DNA of 64,000 nt from Lineolata rhizophorae. Its lineage: Eukaryota; Ascomycota; Dothideomycetes; Lineolatales; Lineolataceae. The DNA lies in NCBI GenBank assembly GCA_010093515.1, contig MU001694.1:130964-194963 (forward strand), read 5' to 3'. Shown in pieces: positions 10,934-21,491 of this stretch. Under the pieces are notes generated by a model. The model searched no databases and was not told where the DNA came from. It saw nothing but the letters and a program-made list of their open reading frames with translations. A program made the translations under genes and the position numbers. Numbering within the stretch: position 1 is the stretch's first letter; each line of letters opens with the position of its first letter.

Positions 10934-11273
10934 GGGCGGCTGAGGAACGAGCGAGCGAGATTCGTTCGCCGCTCTGTCCCTATCCCGTCCAGCCTTCTGT
11001 ATTCTGTTTCCACCCTTCTTGGAAGGTATATGCGCCTTTGGGGTCTGCATCCGGTACCGACCTGCCCCGGTCCCTCGCTACCTTTGCTCCGTGCCTTCCT
11101 CGCAGTTCCCGGTCCTGACTTCCCACCTGCTCACAAGGTGGTTACCCTCGTCACCAGACAGGCAGGCGCACCTCGCGATCAAGCCATCGGACACACACAC
11201 ACACACACACACACTCTCTCTCTCTCTCTCTCGACCAAGCTATATCCGCACAACACACGGCCGCCGCACCACC
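10054..11273. promoter_or_regulatory. Divergent promoter region between HNH_2 copy 1 and the ZZ/EF-hand gene
   Basis: Head-to-head spacer of 1.2 kb. It holds a (GAA)n run (10904-10932), a T-run at 10792-10803, and an AC repeat running into a CT repeat (11191-11232) just before the plus-strand start codon. CT-rich tracts are common at fungal transcription starts. The plus-strand open frame continues upstream of 11274 only through these microsatellites, so I treat that part as 5' UTR. Confidence 0.5.
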
Positions 11274-14200
11274 ATGGCAACACTACCCTCGACCACGGCG
11301 CCAAACCCCACTTCTACCTCCTCACCGCTAACCGCCCGCCCCGCCCTCCTCGCCCTCGCCACCGGCGCCGCCCTCGCCCTCGCCCTCATCGCCTACAACG
11401 CACGCTTCTCTACCCCTTCATCGTCGCACGCCAGCGGCCTGCACCGCAGCAACGCGGTGCGGCGCCCTCGGCGCTCGCGGCGGCGCGCGGCAGCTGCCGG
11501 TGGCCAGCGCCACCGGGACCAGCAACACCAGCAGGGACAAGGAGGAGCGGGAGGTACCAGAGAAGGCGCGGCGCATCCGCACGCGGCGGCGCCCGCCGCC
11601 GCGACAGCAGGTGGGGTCCCGCCCGAGGACGTCATCGCGTCGTCGTCGTCGTCGGCCTCGTCGGCATCCGAGGACCAGGACGAGGACCAGGACCGCGGCG
11701 GCCACGAGCACGACTTCCGAGGCGAGCGGCGCGACGGCTCGGCCGAGGATCCGCCAGCGCGCCGCCCGCCCTGGCCCGCGCCCCGCGACCCGGCCGACGA
11801 GCGCGCCGCCACCACCACCACCACCGGCGACGCCACCGAGATCGTGCGCGGCGAGCCCGTGCGCGTGTCACGCCTGTACGGCACGTTCGTGGTGCCGCCG
11901 TCGGCGCAGGGCTCCGCCGATGCGGCCCCGCGCCAGCTCGGGGTCAACATCGCGCGGCTGCCGACGGAGGCGACCTTCCGGGACCTGGGGCTGTCGGAGG
12001 CAGCCGCGCGCGACGCGCTGGCGCAGTTCTTGGAGTATCTGGTCGGACGGTACTTGCAGGCGCACTACGGGGCGCGGGGGATGCGGACGTGGCGGTGGGG
12101 GGAGGAAAGGGAGCGCGAGGCTGAGGCCGAGGGCGAAGGCGAGGGCGAGGAAGACGGGGGGGCGGGTGCGCGAGAAGGGGAAGGGCCCACGAGGGAGTAT
12201 TTGCGCGCTGAGGCGGAGGAGGGGAGGTTGCTGATCCGCTGGTTCGAGGGATGGGGGGTCCCAACCACGGCGGTCGTGGCGGCGTTTGCGAGGTGGAATG
12301 AGAGGGTCGCGGACGAGAGGAGGAGGAGGAGGGAGTTTGAGAGGAGGCTGTATGGCAGGGAGGCGGCGGTGGATGCGGCGGCTCCGGAGGAGTGGCCGCA
12401 GGGTGTTTGGGGCAGGGAAGATGGCGCTGCTGAAAATGCTGCGGGAGCACCTCCTGTTCCCCCTGGTGCTGACTTAGGAGCCAATGCCGACGATGGCGGT
12501 GCAGCAGCCGCTCCCGCCGCCGCTTCCGCTGCCGCCGCCGCCGTCTCCGCCAACAACGACGGTCAGAACCTCAAGAGCTTGCTCTACTTCATCGCCGAGG
12601 AGCAGGCCCGCATGGAAGGCGTGGTGCACCGCGGCGTGACGTGCAACGGGTGCGACGCCAAGCCCATCCGCGGCATCCGCTGGCGCTGCACCAACTGCCA
12701 CGACTACGACCTATGCTCCGACTGCGAAGGGTCCGGCATGCACCCACGCACGCACGTCTTCGTCAAGATACGCGTGCCGGCGCCCTTCATCGGCAACCCG
12801 CGCCTGCAGGCCCAGCCCGTGCTGTACCCGGGCAAGCCGCACCTCGTGCCGCGCTTCCTGCCGGGCAACGTCCGCCGCAGGCTCGCCGAGCAGACGCGCT
12901 TCGAGAACGCCCAGATCGACGCCTATTGGGACCTGTTCTCGTGCCTAGCCAACACGCCGTGGGCCGCGGACCCGCACGGTCTGGGCGCCGCCATCGACCG
13001 CGCCGCCTTCGACCGCGCCTTCGTCCCGCAGGCGGGATCCTCGGTCGTGGCCACGGCCGCCGGCCACCAGCACCAACACCAGCACGCCGCCGCCGCCGCC
13101 ACCCCGCTGCGTCCCAACCTCGTCTACGACCGCGTCTTCGCCTTCTACGACTCCAACCGCGACGCCCTCATCGGCTTCGACGAGTTCGTACGCGCGCAGG
13201 CCGTCGTGCACGCGCGCGACGACGACGCCCTGCGCCTGCGCCGCGTCTTCGAAGGCTACGATGTCGACGGCGACGGCTTCGTTGCCCGCCGCGACTTCCT
13301 CCGCCTCTTCCGCGCCTTCTTCGTCATCCAGACAGAGGTCGCGCGCGACTTCTACATGGGGCCTGGGGGCGGCGACGACGGCGGCGACGCGGCCGGCCTC
13401 GGCGGCGGCTTTGCTGTTGGCCTCGGCGGCGACGCCCTGGAGGCTGTCAGGGGTATGCAGCCACTTAGCGCGGCGTTCACGGACCAGCCAATTCCGCCGG
13501 GGCGGCGGCCGGGCGAGGCCCCGGAGCGCCCCCCGGGGAAGGTGCGCGATTACGAGGGAGACGAGAGCAGTGGCGCGGACGACGATGAAGAGGGTGAGGA
13601 CGCGGAGCAGCGCGAGCGGCGCCGACGCGAGCGGAGAGAACGGCGCCGCGACCCGGAAGGTATGCCCGTGGTAGCTGAGAACACGTCGGACACGGTGGAT
13701 CGCGCATCGGTGCTGCGGGCCGTCATGGGTGTCGGTCGAGGAGGTCTGGAAGTGCCGGGGGCCGCGTCGAGAGAACTCCTTGAGAGGGAGCAGGAGGAGC
13801 TGCTGAGGCAGAGGTGGGAGTTGAGGGACTTATATACCGACGAGGAGGAAGGGGCCGGGCTGGGACAGTTGTTGGAGGAGCTGGAGCGCGAGCGGAACGG
13901 GGACGGAAACGATGGCGAGAGTGGGGAGCAAGCTAGTCAGCCAAACGGGGACGGCCCTGACACAACAGCCGCTGCAGGGGAGGAGCAAGCCGAAAGTACG
14001 CATGACGATGGCATTGAACGCCCTTCGCCGCGCTCGCGTTCTTCGTCCAAGGTCCGCTTCGACTTCTCGCACGACGACGGCGACAACGAAGCCGACGTCG
14101 ACGGCGTCGGCTCGCCGCTTCCAGCTCCCCTCGCTCGGTCCTTGTCCCCCGCGTCGGCCAACTCGCCGCCGCACTCGCCCGCGCGCTCCACGGCCTCGAC

Positions 14201-16691
14201 GTCGTCTCGCCGCTCCTCGCTCGCGCAGCGGCCTCGCAACGAGCGCTGGGGCGGCTACGAGTTGCCCACCGTGCCACCGGCGGAGCGCGCCCTTGGCCAG
14301 GACGTCCTGTACCAGGTGGTGCAAGCGGGCTTCAACGAGATGCTGGACGCCTTGTTTGGGCCGTGGGAGGCGGCAGATCTGCTGGCGAGGAAGACGAGGG
14401 AGGAGCGGGGGAAGTGGAGGAGGGAGATTGAAGCGGTGGTGAAGGGGGAGGCGGTGATTAGGAGGGAGAGGGTCAAAGAAGATGTGGTCGGGGACGATGA
14501 AGAGGCGAGGCGGAGGGGCAGGTGGAAGTGGGTCGTGGTGTCGAAAGAGGTGCTGAGGAGCGAGGAGGAGAGGAGGGACATGAGGAAGAAGAGGCGGAGA
14601 GCTAGGATAAGGAAGAAGGCGAGGGCCGCGGCCAACGGCGAAGACGGCGACAGGAGCACGCATAAGAGCCACGCGCCGCCAGCCCAGGAATCTAATGCGG
14701 GTACTGCCAACGACGCCAGCGCCAGCGCCAGCAGACACGACGGCCCGCCTACGACGACGACGACCAACGAGGACGACGACGACTTCGACTCGGACCAGTA
14801 TTCGCTCGAGTCCGGCTCCGAGCCCGGAGTCCGCCGCACCTCGCGCCGCGTCCTCGAGGAGGCGTCGCGGTCCAGCGACGCCGGCGGGACAGCCGTCCGC
14901 GCGTACTTCCTCGCCGAACCACCGGCGCACCCGAACGACGAGCTGATCAGGCGACTCGAGGAGATCGTCATGGGCGATCGGCGCACGCGCGCGGAGAGAG
15001 GGCTCGAACGAGGCGCGTCCCCGCCGCGGACCGGCGACGCGGACCGGCGGAACGGCGATAGCGGCGACTTGGCCGATCAGTACGAGTACGTGCTCGATCG
15101 GGAGGTGGTGGGCAGGCCGCTGGAGCAGCTGCTGCAGGAGAGCGGGTTCGAGGTGGCGGCGGAGACGAGCGATGGCGAGGAATACGCGAGCGAGAGCGAA
15201 GCCGAAAGGGATAACAACGGGGACGACGACGACGACGACGACGACGACGACACGGCGGATATCCCCTCCGTCGCTCGCATCTCGGCCGAAGAGGCGGCCG
15301 CCATGTCTGCCGCCGAGGACGACCTCGCCGCCACCTCGGCCCCCCAAGGCCCTGCTCCCACCGTCTCCGAACCAAACGGCTCCTTTTCGTCCCGCCCTCG
15401 CGACACCGATGACGCCGACGACGTCTTTTCCGCCGCCACGTCGGCCTCGCCCGTCCTCCCACCCGCGCCCTCCCCGCCCGTCCGCTCCTCGCTCGACCCG
15501 GACGCCACCCCGTCGCGCCAGGCCCCATCAAGCCTCGCCGAGCGCCTGGCCATCCCGCGGCCCGTCTTCACGCGGAGTGGGAGCAGTTTGGCCCGATCGG
15601 TGTCTGTTGACGAGGACGGGAGCGAGAACGAGTACAGAGATCCCACGATGCCGCAATTCAGGCCGAATTCGGACGCGGACGTAGAGGAGCGGCGCTGGGT
15701 GGGCGTGGTGGAGGAAAAGGAGGAAGAAGAGAGCGAAAGGGAGGAGTCGCTGTCGCCTTTGAGGAGGGCTGGGCTGAGAGCTAGGGCGGCGGCGAGGATG
15801 GTGGTGGAGGAAGTGGGTGACAATGTTGTCAAGGACAAAGGGCTCGTGAACGGCGCGCCGCACGATCAGGAAGGATATAGGGACCCTACCATGCCGCAGT
15901 TCAAGCCAAACACGCTGGACGAGACGTCGCCCGCAACTCCGACGGCCCCGCAACTTGGCGGATCCGTCGCCGTGCTGGGGAGCGAGGACACAGAAGTGGA
16001 CGATGACGAGACGCCGCGGCCTAGGAAAGGGAAAGGCCGCGCGGTCGACGAGCGTGAAGCTGAGGAGGGAGAACACAAACCCGGCCTCCCCAATGGCTCC
16101 GCAACGGCACACGGCGGCGGGCATGGCCGCACCTTCCGCGTCCCAACCGACTCGGAGAGTTCCACGCCAGACGTCGCGTCGTCTGCCGCCCGTCCCAACG
16201 GCGCCGCGACGTCGCCGCCGTCTTCTGACGCCACCCCGCCGCCGTCGCCTATCACATCAGCGGCAGCGGCAACGGATACCAACGCTGGCGCGGACATGTC
16301 GTCCTCATCGTCGTCCCAGGCGCCCGCGCAACCGAAGCCGCCGGCTCAAAAGCGCAGCCGGGGCCAGAAGCAGGGGGCGAAAGCTGCTACTGCTACTCGT
16401 CATCGTCGTCGTCCTCCTCCGCCGCCGCCGGGGCCGCCGGGGCCGCCTCGCGCGCCTCCGGCCGTGCCGCCACCGCCGCCGGCCGCCACTGCGGCTAGAG
16501 CCCCGCTCGACTTCGGCGGCATCGAGGTGCCGTACCTGGCGGAGCTGGTGCGCATCGAGCTCGAGGAGCGCGAGGTCAGGCGGCGCGGGGGGCCGGGACG
16601 GATCAACTTTGAGGAGTTCAAGCGGACGGTGCTGCCGAATGGGGATGTGCTGAGGTGCGTGGGAGAGTGGTTGGATTTGGCTATGTTTTGA
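11274..16691 (+). CDS. Giant membrane-anchored ZZ-type zinc finger and EF-hand protein
   Basis: Single-exon protein of 1805 residues. The start at 11274 has an excellent context (CACCACCATGG). Residues about 22-42 form one hydrophobic segment (a signal anchor). A ZZ zinc finger spans about 450-497, with Cys pairs CNGC, CTNC and CSDC. Two EF-hand loops follow at about 626-638 (DSNRDALIGFDEF) and about 663-676 (DVDGDGFVARRDF), with the acidic ligands present. The remaining 1100 residues are charged and disordered, with poly-Asp near 1316-1326, basic RRR/KKR clusters, and a motif that occurs twice (YRDPTMPQF at 1454 and 1535). A Pro-rich stretch and a short conserved-looking tail (INFEEFKRTVLPNGDVLRCV) close it. 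The ZZ finger should bind a protein ligand and the EF-hands calcium; the role is unknown. The stop is followed at once by long poly-G tracts. Confidence 0.9.
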   Translation: MATLPSTTAPNPTSTSSPLTARPALLALATGAALALALIAYNARFSTPSSSHASGLHRSNAVRRPRRSRRRAAAAGGQRHRDQQHQQGQGGAGGTREGAAHPHAAAPAAATAGGVPPEDVIASSSSSASSASEDQDEDQDRGGHEHDFRGERRDGSAEDPPARRPPWPAPRDPADERAATTTTTGDATEIVRGEPVRVSRLYGTFVVPPSAQGSADAAPRQLGVNIARLPTEATFRDLGLSEAAARDALAQFLEYLVGRYLQAHYGARGMRTWRWGEEREREAEAEGEGEGEEDGGAGAREGEGPTREYLRAEAEEGRLLIRWFEGWGVPTTAVVAAFARWNERVADERRRRREFERRLYGREAAVDAAAPEEWPQGVWGREDGAAENAAGAPPVPPGADLGANADDGGAAAAPAAASAAAAAVSANNDGQNLKSLLYFIAEEQARMEGVVHRGVTCNGCDAKPIRGIRWRCTNCHDYDLCSDCEGSGMHPRTHVFVKIRVPAPFIGNPRLQAQPVLYPGKPHLVPRFLPGNVRRRLAEQTRFENAQIDAYWDLFSCLANTPWAADPHGLGAAIDRAAFDRAFVPQAGSSVVATAAGHQHQHQHAAAAATPLRPNLVYDRVFAFYDSNRDALIGFDEFVRAQAVVHARDDDALRLRRVFEGYDVDGDGFVARRDFLRLFRAFFVIQTEVARDFYMGPGGGDDGGDAAGLGGGFAVGLGGDALEAVRGMQPLSAAFTDQPIPPGRRPGEAPERPPGKVRDYEGDESSGADDDEEGEDAEQRERRRRERRERRRDPEGMPVVAENTSDTVDRASVLRAVMGVGRGGLEVPGAASRELLEREQEELLRQRWELRDLYTDEEEGAGLGQLLEELERERNGDGNDGESGEQASQPNGDGPDTTAAAGEEQAESTHDDGIERPSPRSRSSSKVRFDFSHDDGDNEADVDGVGSPLPAPLARSLSPASANSPPHSPARSTASTSSRRSSLAQRPRNERWGGYELPTVPPAERALGQDVLYQVVQAGFNEMLDALFGPWEAADLLARKTREERGKWRREIEAVVKGEAVIRRERVKEDVVGDDEEARRRGRWKWVVVSKEVLRSEEERRDMRKKRRRARIRKKARAAANGEDGDRSTHKSHAPPAQESNAGTANDASASASRHDGPPTTTTTNEDDDDFDSDQYSLESGSEPGVRRTSRRVLEEASRSSDAGGTAVRAYFLAEPPAHPNDELIRRLEEIVMGDRRTRAERGLERGASPPRTGDADRRNGDSGDLADQYEYVLDREVVGRPLEQLLQESGFEVAAETSDGEEYASESEAERDNNGDDDDDDDDDDTADIPSVARISAEEAAAMSAAEDDLAATSAPQGPAPTVSEPNGSFSSRPRDTDDADDVFSAATSASPVLPPAPSPPVRSSLDPDATPSRQAPSSLAERLAIPRPVFTRSGSSLARSVSVDEDGSENEYRDPTMPQFRPNSDADVEERRWVGVVEEKEEEESEREESLSPLRRAGLRARAAARMVVEEVGDNVVKDKGLVNGAPHDQEGYRDPTMPQFKPNTLDETSPATPTAPQLGGSVAVLGSEDTEVDDDETPRPRKGKGRAVDEREAEEGEHKPGLPNGSATAHGGGHGRTFRVPTDSESSTPDVASSAARPNGAATSPPSSDATPPPSPITSAAAATDTNAGADMSSSSSSQAPAQPKPPAQKRSRGQKQGAKAATATRHRRRPPPPPPGPPGPPRAPPAVPPPPPAATAARAPLDFGGIEVPYLAELVRIELEEREVRRRGGPGRINFEEFKRTVLPNGDVLRCVGEWLDLAMF

Positions 16692-16713
16692 GGGGGGGGG
16701 GGGGGTTTTTCTT

Positions 16714-16747
<34 letters not shown>
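16692..16747 (+). repeat. Two poly-G tracts directly after the ZZ/EF-hand stop codon
   Basis: Fourteen G (16692-16705), a T-rich 10-nt spacer, then 32 G (16716-16747). The tracts begin at the first base after TGA, so they would lie in the 3' UTR of the transcript and could form stacked G-quadruplexes. Homopolymer lengths are prone to assembly error. Confidence 0.85.
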
Positions 16748-16749
<2 letters not shown>

Positions 16750-17751
16750 TCTGGGTAGGGAGAATGGAAGGGGGAACGGCTTGTCTTTTCGGGAGATGTA
16801 ATTGCATCCGTAGCGGCGGGGGGTGTAAGATTTTTGGCTCTATTTGGTTTGGAGAGGGGTGGCGTAGAGCGTGTATGTACATTATCATACGAGAAGAAGT
16901 AGCAGGGGCGTGTCTGTTTCTTGTCTCATACTATTCCTATAGTGCCATAGCGCCGGCCTACGGTTTATTGGTGGGGCTTATAAAAGGCTCGGTTTGACCA
17001 CTCCTGTTTTGTCTTCGTGATGGTTGGATGTGGGAATATTCTTATGGAGCCGTCACGTGTTGTAGTGTACTCTTATGTGGTGGGTACACTTCGCCCGCGG
17101 ATGAGGGTGGTGCATGGGCTAATTGGACTATAGCCTACTTATAGCTTAACGCCTTAAAGTTTTCTGTGTTATATTTTAGATTTTTTTTTCCATAGAAATA
17201 ATTGACATCTACCACCGATCGCTATAGTTATAATGCGGATTTGTTATATAAGCACCAAGGCTCTTATTACGTACGCATAAAATAAAGATCTACCTAGGCG
17301 TATGTAGGTACTGGAAACCTAGCGTGGAGGCGGCGCAAAGCTTGGTCTCTTGGCACAGCTATACGTACAGAAGCGGTCAATCAACTAGTTTTGCCCTAGT
17401 TTCTGTATTTTCGGCCCAGTATTCATGGGCATGTATGGCCGGATCTTCTTAGGCATTGAGGGATGAGAGAAGAAAAAGAAAAAGAGAAAAAGAAATTTGA
17501 CATTCTTATTTCTAACAATTTGTATGAGAAATCACTAGGGATCATGGTGTTCCGTAGCCTTGATCGCTAAGATGCGGATTATCATTATACCGGATTATCG
17601 TTATGCCCAGGCGATTCTGTATTTTGCATTTGCATTGCATTTGCACCAAGCTGCACCGATGGCATTGCCACTGCCAGCCCTCACAGGTCGCGATGGCACC
17701 ACGCGACAGATTCCGATTCTCGCACCAGTAGAAGACTCGACTCATTCCTCC
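16748..17751. other. Spacer between the ZZ/EF-hand gene and HNH_2 copy 2
   Basis: 3' UTR side of one plus-strand gene and promoter side of the next. The middle part (17100-17560) is AT-rich, with a purine run (AGAAAAAGAAAAAG type) near 17468-17493. In-frame ATGs at 17560, 17575 and 17659 precede the start I chose for the downstream gene. Confidence 0.5.
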
Positions 17752-18942
17752 ATGACCCATAACGTGATTCTCTTCCTCCATCCGGGCTACAGTCCCCCAC
17801 TTAACGTGCTTTTCTCTCTCCCTTGTGCCGACCGCGTGTCGGAGTCGGGAGTCTACGGTGTGCACCATCGGACCGCGCTCACTGCCTGCCAGATCATTGC
17901 CAACAACGCATTCACAGGCTTCCTTGCGGTAGATGCAAAAGGTGAAAGCCGCATTGATGAGACCATTGGACCTGATGAGATCCTAACTGGCAGAGAGTAT
18001 TTCTTCGTTGTGGAGGGCGACGGTAAGCCCAGTCGCCTCCATTACCCGTTGCCCAGCTAAGCTATCCAACTTACAGTCCGGTATCCTGTTGTCCCGTCTT
18101 TCCGCGATTGGGAATTCCCCCACCATCGCGTCCCCGACTTCTGGCCCCATATTCCACCCGCCGAGAGCTTGTACAACGACGTCTGCCTTGTCACCAAGTT
18201 CCCTTGGGCGGTAACGAAGTCGCATATTGTGCCCAGTATCGAGAAGGATTGGTTCAACACGAACTGCATGTGGCGATACAGCAACTCAATAGTCCCGGAT
18301 ATCGATGATGTCAAGAATATCCTCCTGCTCAAGATGGATTTGCACTTTTGCTTTGATCGGTTCATGTTCACCTTTGTACCTAAACCCCGAGCGTCCGGGA
18401 CTAGTTCCCACAAAGAAGCGACGGAGGAAGCCCTCAGCTATACGCTCCACGTCCTTGCAGGCGATCAAGCCCTATTTGCCAGCCTCCACCACGACATCCA
18501 GCTCCCACACCTCCGGAGCGTAGCAGCTGAGTACCTCTTCGCTCGCTTCGCATTGGCAATATTCATTGGCATCAAACCGTTTGTCAACGCGGGCTATAAA
18601 CGTCGCATCGCGCGGTTTATGGTCGTAAAGGACAGCGGGGGCCCGGAGATGGTCGTTGAGGATATTGATGGACAGGTCTTACAGAGTCGGTACGACGGTG
18701 GAAAGGGTCGAAGTGCAAGCCCTTCGAAGAGGAAGAGGGCCGACGAGGATACGATGGAGCAACAAGAGGACGGGGAGACTGCGGTAGACGAGATAGACGA
18801 GCCTGCACTACAAGAGAAGGATACTAATGATGCCTGGTACGCTGATGTCCTCGATTGCGAGCAGGTCCGTGGTCGCCCGACCAAAAGGCAGAGGGCTTTG
18901 TATCAGGTCGATGACTATTTCGATAGCCGTAGCATTTGGTAA
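17752..18942 (+). CDS. HNH_2-type endonuclease-domain protein (copy 2)
   Basis: Exons 17752-18022 and 18077-18942 give 378 residues; the intron is GTAAGC...TTACAG. It is a diverged paralogue of the gene at 8768-10053, with the same intron position and the same order: an N-terminal strand-rich region (VILFLHPGY, then GREYFFVVEGD), the RYPVVPSFRDW block, then the HNH core. The core keeps the His (TKSHIVPS), the Asn (VKNILLLKMDLHFCFD) and the second His in that same stretch, although the usual RD..CRVTG lead-in has drifted to VCLVTKFPW. A basic, disordered C-terminus (KRKRAD) suggests nuclear location. The start could lie further upstream at 17560, 17575 or 17659; I chose 17752 by alignment with copy 1. 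Activity is inferred only. Confidence 0.82.
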
Positions 18943-19685
18943 GATTTTATAGCAAAGGACCCAAGGGTGGGGGGCTGGAGATGGCGACTTGCCTCCTACG
19001 TGTGCTTCTAGATTTTCTTTCAACTCGCATCCATAGCATCACAAGCGGAAGCGACGTAGAATTACGTCTTTGTATTACTAGTCCATGCATGTTCAGCGCA
19101 ACAAGCCATTACAAAGTTCCATGGCGGAGCGAAAGCTAGACATCGATTTCATGAGCTGCCCTGAACCGGGGCAGGAGACTTAAATGAGCGCCAAAGTGCC
19201 GCCAAAGCCATTAGATTTCCACCAAGTCAGGTTCAGTCCGACTATCGGGGCTATTTGTCCGGTATGGTAGACCCCAAGGCACAAACGAGGAAGAGGAGCC
19301 GTGGGAGGGGTGTGAGTTTGGCGAGTCATGCTACTACTAGGAAGGCAAAGGACTTGACCGCGAGCGGCAAGTCTAAAGGAACGTAGCCTAGTGCGGGAGG
19401 AAGTACAGTATGGCCAAGGTACTTGGTGAAATACGGCGTTTCCAAGGGGCGCTGCTTTATTATTAAATGCTGGGCTCGAGGACGACCTTCGAGCCCAGCG
19501 TAGCTAGCATCCTCTACCGCCACGAGCTATTCCTCGCCGGGTATACAAGGCGTTCACTCACTCAGCCGTCACACGCGGCTTTCTTCCTCTTCCTAAGAGG
19601 CATGGTGGCAGCCTAGTATCCTCTAGGCTAACTTCGTAGCAATGTAACTGCAGGGGCTGCTATCCGACGCTCCCACCACGATTTA
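18943..19685. other. Gap between HNH_2 copy 2 and the decayed DUF3435-like gene
   Basis: No supported gene. The sequence is of mixed composition with no long open frame, tRNA-like or repeat structure that I can recognise. Confidence 0.5.
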
Positions 19686-20830
19686 TCAAGCCACATCGCT
19701 TCTCTGTGTCTTGAAAATAATGCGTATGGAGGATGCTTTCGTAGGGGTCCGAGTGTTCTTCGTCCCTTTCGCTGACTTCAATACAATCCTAGACTTGAGG
19801 GCAACGCCGTGTTCATGATGAATGCAAACGATGAGGAGGTACTCGTCTTCGGGCACTTCTCCCGGCGTCTTGCAGCGGGACAAAGGACATGGCACAGAAT
19901 GCCAGCTCTAGCTCGGAGATGGCCCGCGGTATGTTTCTACATGGTTATTGTCCTCGGGAATTTTCTCCTACAGAGGATAAAAGGCGGCGACGTCTTCGTT
20001 CAGGGGACCAAAACGGCGACTGGACTGTGTTCACGTGGGACTGCTGAGACCGTTTTTGATAAGAAAATCTATGGTCTCTTTGATAGCCACGGAAGAAAGT
20101 GACGGTGCTGACGTGGACGTTTGGCCGAAACTCTAGGTGGAAGGGAATCGTGGAGCAGGCGGAGTTGCGGAATCCCGCAGAACGTCCACCACTTCTCGTA
20201 CCAAGGAGGCATATAGTGTCCTTCGCTAGATGGGATGTGCCGGATTGGGCAACACTTTCTGATCGAATAGATTGGACTGCTGCTGCGGGATTTGTTCTTT
20301 CACCTCCAGTTTCCAAGCGTAGTTCACCCATGCGTTGATCGCATCGACCACATCGATCTTCCTCCGGGCAAATCACTCTTTGAGAGCTGATCATCCGGGT
20401 CGCCGAGTATTTCGGTAATGCGCCTCCGTTCGTGAAATGTGAAGACGATCTTTAGTGTAGCTTCTCTGCTTTAGTGCTGGCTAAGCAGCTGACGGCCCAA
20501 GTCTTCGTCGTTTTTCAACTTGAAGTATTTACGATGAATGATCATTTAGACTTGTCGGCGGTGCTTCTGCCGAGCTGGTCGGAGGTTCCTTTGTATGGTC
20601 TCATAGGCTGTCTTGTCCGTACTAAAGCCGTAATGTTCCCTGTAGTTTAGCCATTTCTTCATCCAGCCGGCGAACCTCCGCGTTGGGACTGATGGCGTTC
20701 ATCATTTCATCCACCACAGAGATAGCCGTGTTCTCGTCACATCCGAGGCCTAGGTGGTTGAAACTACCTCTCTGTGCACTGTAGCGGGTTGTAAAGGATG
20801 CAATCAACTAGGTCTTCAATCGCACATTTG
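19686..20830 (-). pseudogene. Decayed gene resembling the C-terminal part of DUF3435/FluG-type proteins
   Basis: From about 20375 down to the TGA at 19686, one minus-strand frame reads protein-like text broken by in-frame stops at 20226-20228, 20133-20135, 20031-20033, 19968-19970 and 19908-19910. Upstream the text moves to another frame with stops at 20546-20548 and 20471-20473, and shifts again near 20645. Readable blocks include DEEMAKL, RPARQKHRRQV, MIIHRKYFKLKNDEDL, REATLKIVFTFHERRRI, LGDPDDQLS, DVVDAINAWVNYAWK and a CPLSRC...HHEH zinc-finger-like end. The order (KDRR-type block, RKYF, ATL.IVF, LGD.DD.LS, DAINA..YAW, C2H2 end) is what I know from fungal DUF3435/FluG-domain proteins, the family that includes Starship captain recombinases. 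Six of the seven stops are TAG or TAA, as expected from CA-to-TA change under repeat-induced point mutation. The recombinase core itself is not recognisable here. Confidence 0.6.
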
Positions 20831-21491
20831 GTCGGGATTGAGATCCCAGTCGGAGCTGGACACCGAGAGTCCGTCAGTTTAGACAGCGAAGAAGAGACGT
20901 GACTCCAGACCAGCTGCTTGGTCACTGTTCTCTGGTTAGCCGGCCTTAGATGTAGTGTAGTGATGGTTAGGCATATATTTGAGACTGACTTAGAAGCGCT
21001 TTCGGGAATTCCTCCTTTTGCCTTCCGATCCGATGAAGCTAGGCCATCATTTTCGCCAGTTATTTGGGATGCCCCTGCTCATCGCACAGCGAGCTCGTTT
21101 TCTTCCTACTGGGACCAGGAGCTACGCCTTTCGCACTTTGCGTCTTCCTCATCCTGGTGCCAGGTCTTCCCTGGCAGGATTTCGCCGACCTCGAAAGCCA
21201 GCGCGTCCATAGGATGCATTCGGAAATCTGCATGCGACAGCAGATGATGTGCTCGTAGCTCTGAGCAGTAGCACTCTGCGCTCTCTACTGTGTCAGCGAG
21301 AGCCTGGAAGGGTAGCAAAAACTGATAATAATGGCGTGTTTTATGTCGAAGGCACTCAAGTATGTGTTGTGTGGAAAATGGAATCATCGTGAAGTATCGT
21401 GAAATTACTACTGCCGGTGTGCCCCTCATTGAGTCATCCTCAAACCTTACTAATATGAATGCATGGAACCATTTCAATACAAGTCTAGCAG

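Noticed and set aside
11019-11273. N-terminal extension of the ZZ/EF-hand frame by 85 codons
   Set aside because: The extension is made of AC and CT microsatellites; the ATG at 11274 has a strong context and begins a natural membrane anchor.
13830-15347. 505-codon minus-strand open frame
   Set aside because: Antisense shadow of the ZZ/EF-hand gene in highly GC-biased DNA.
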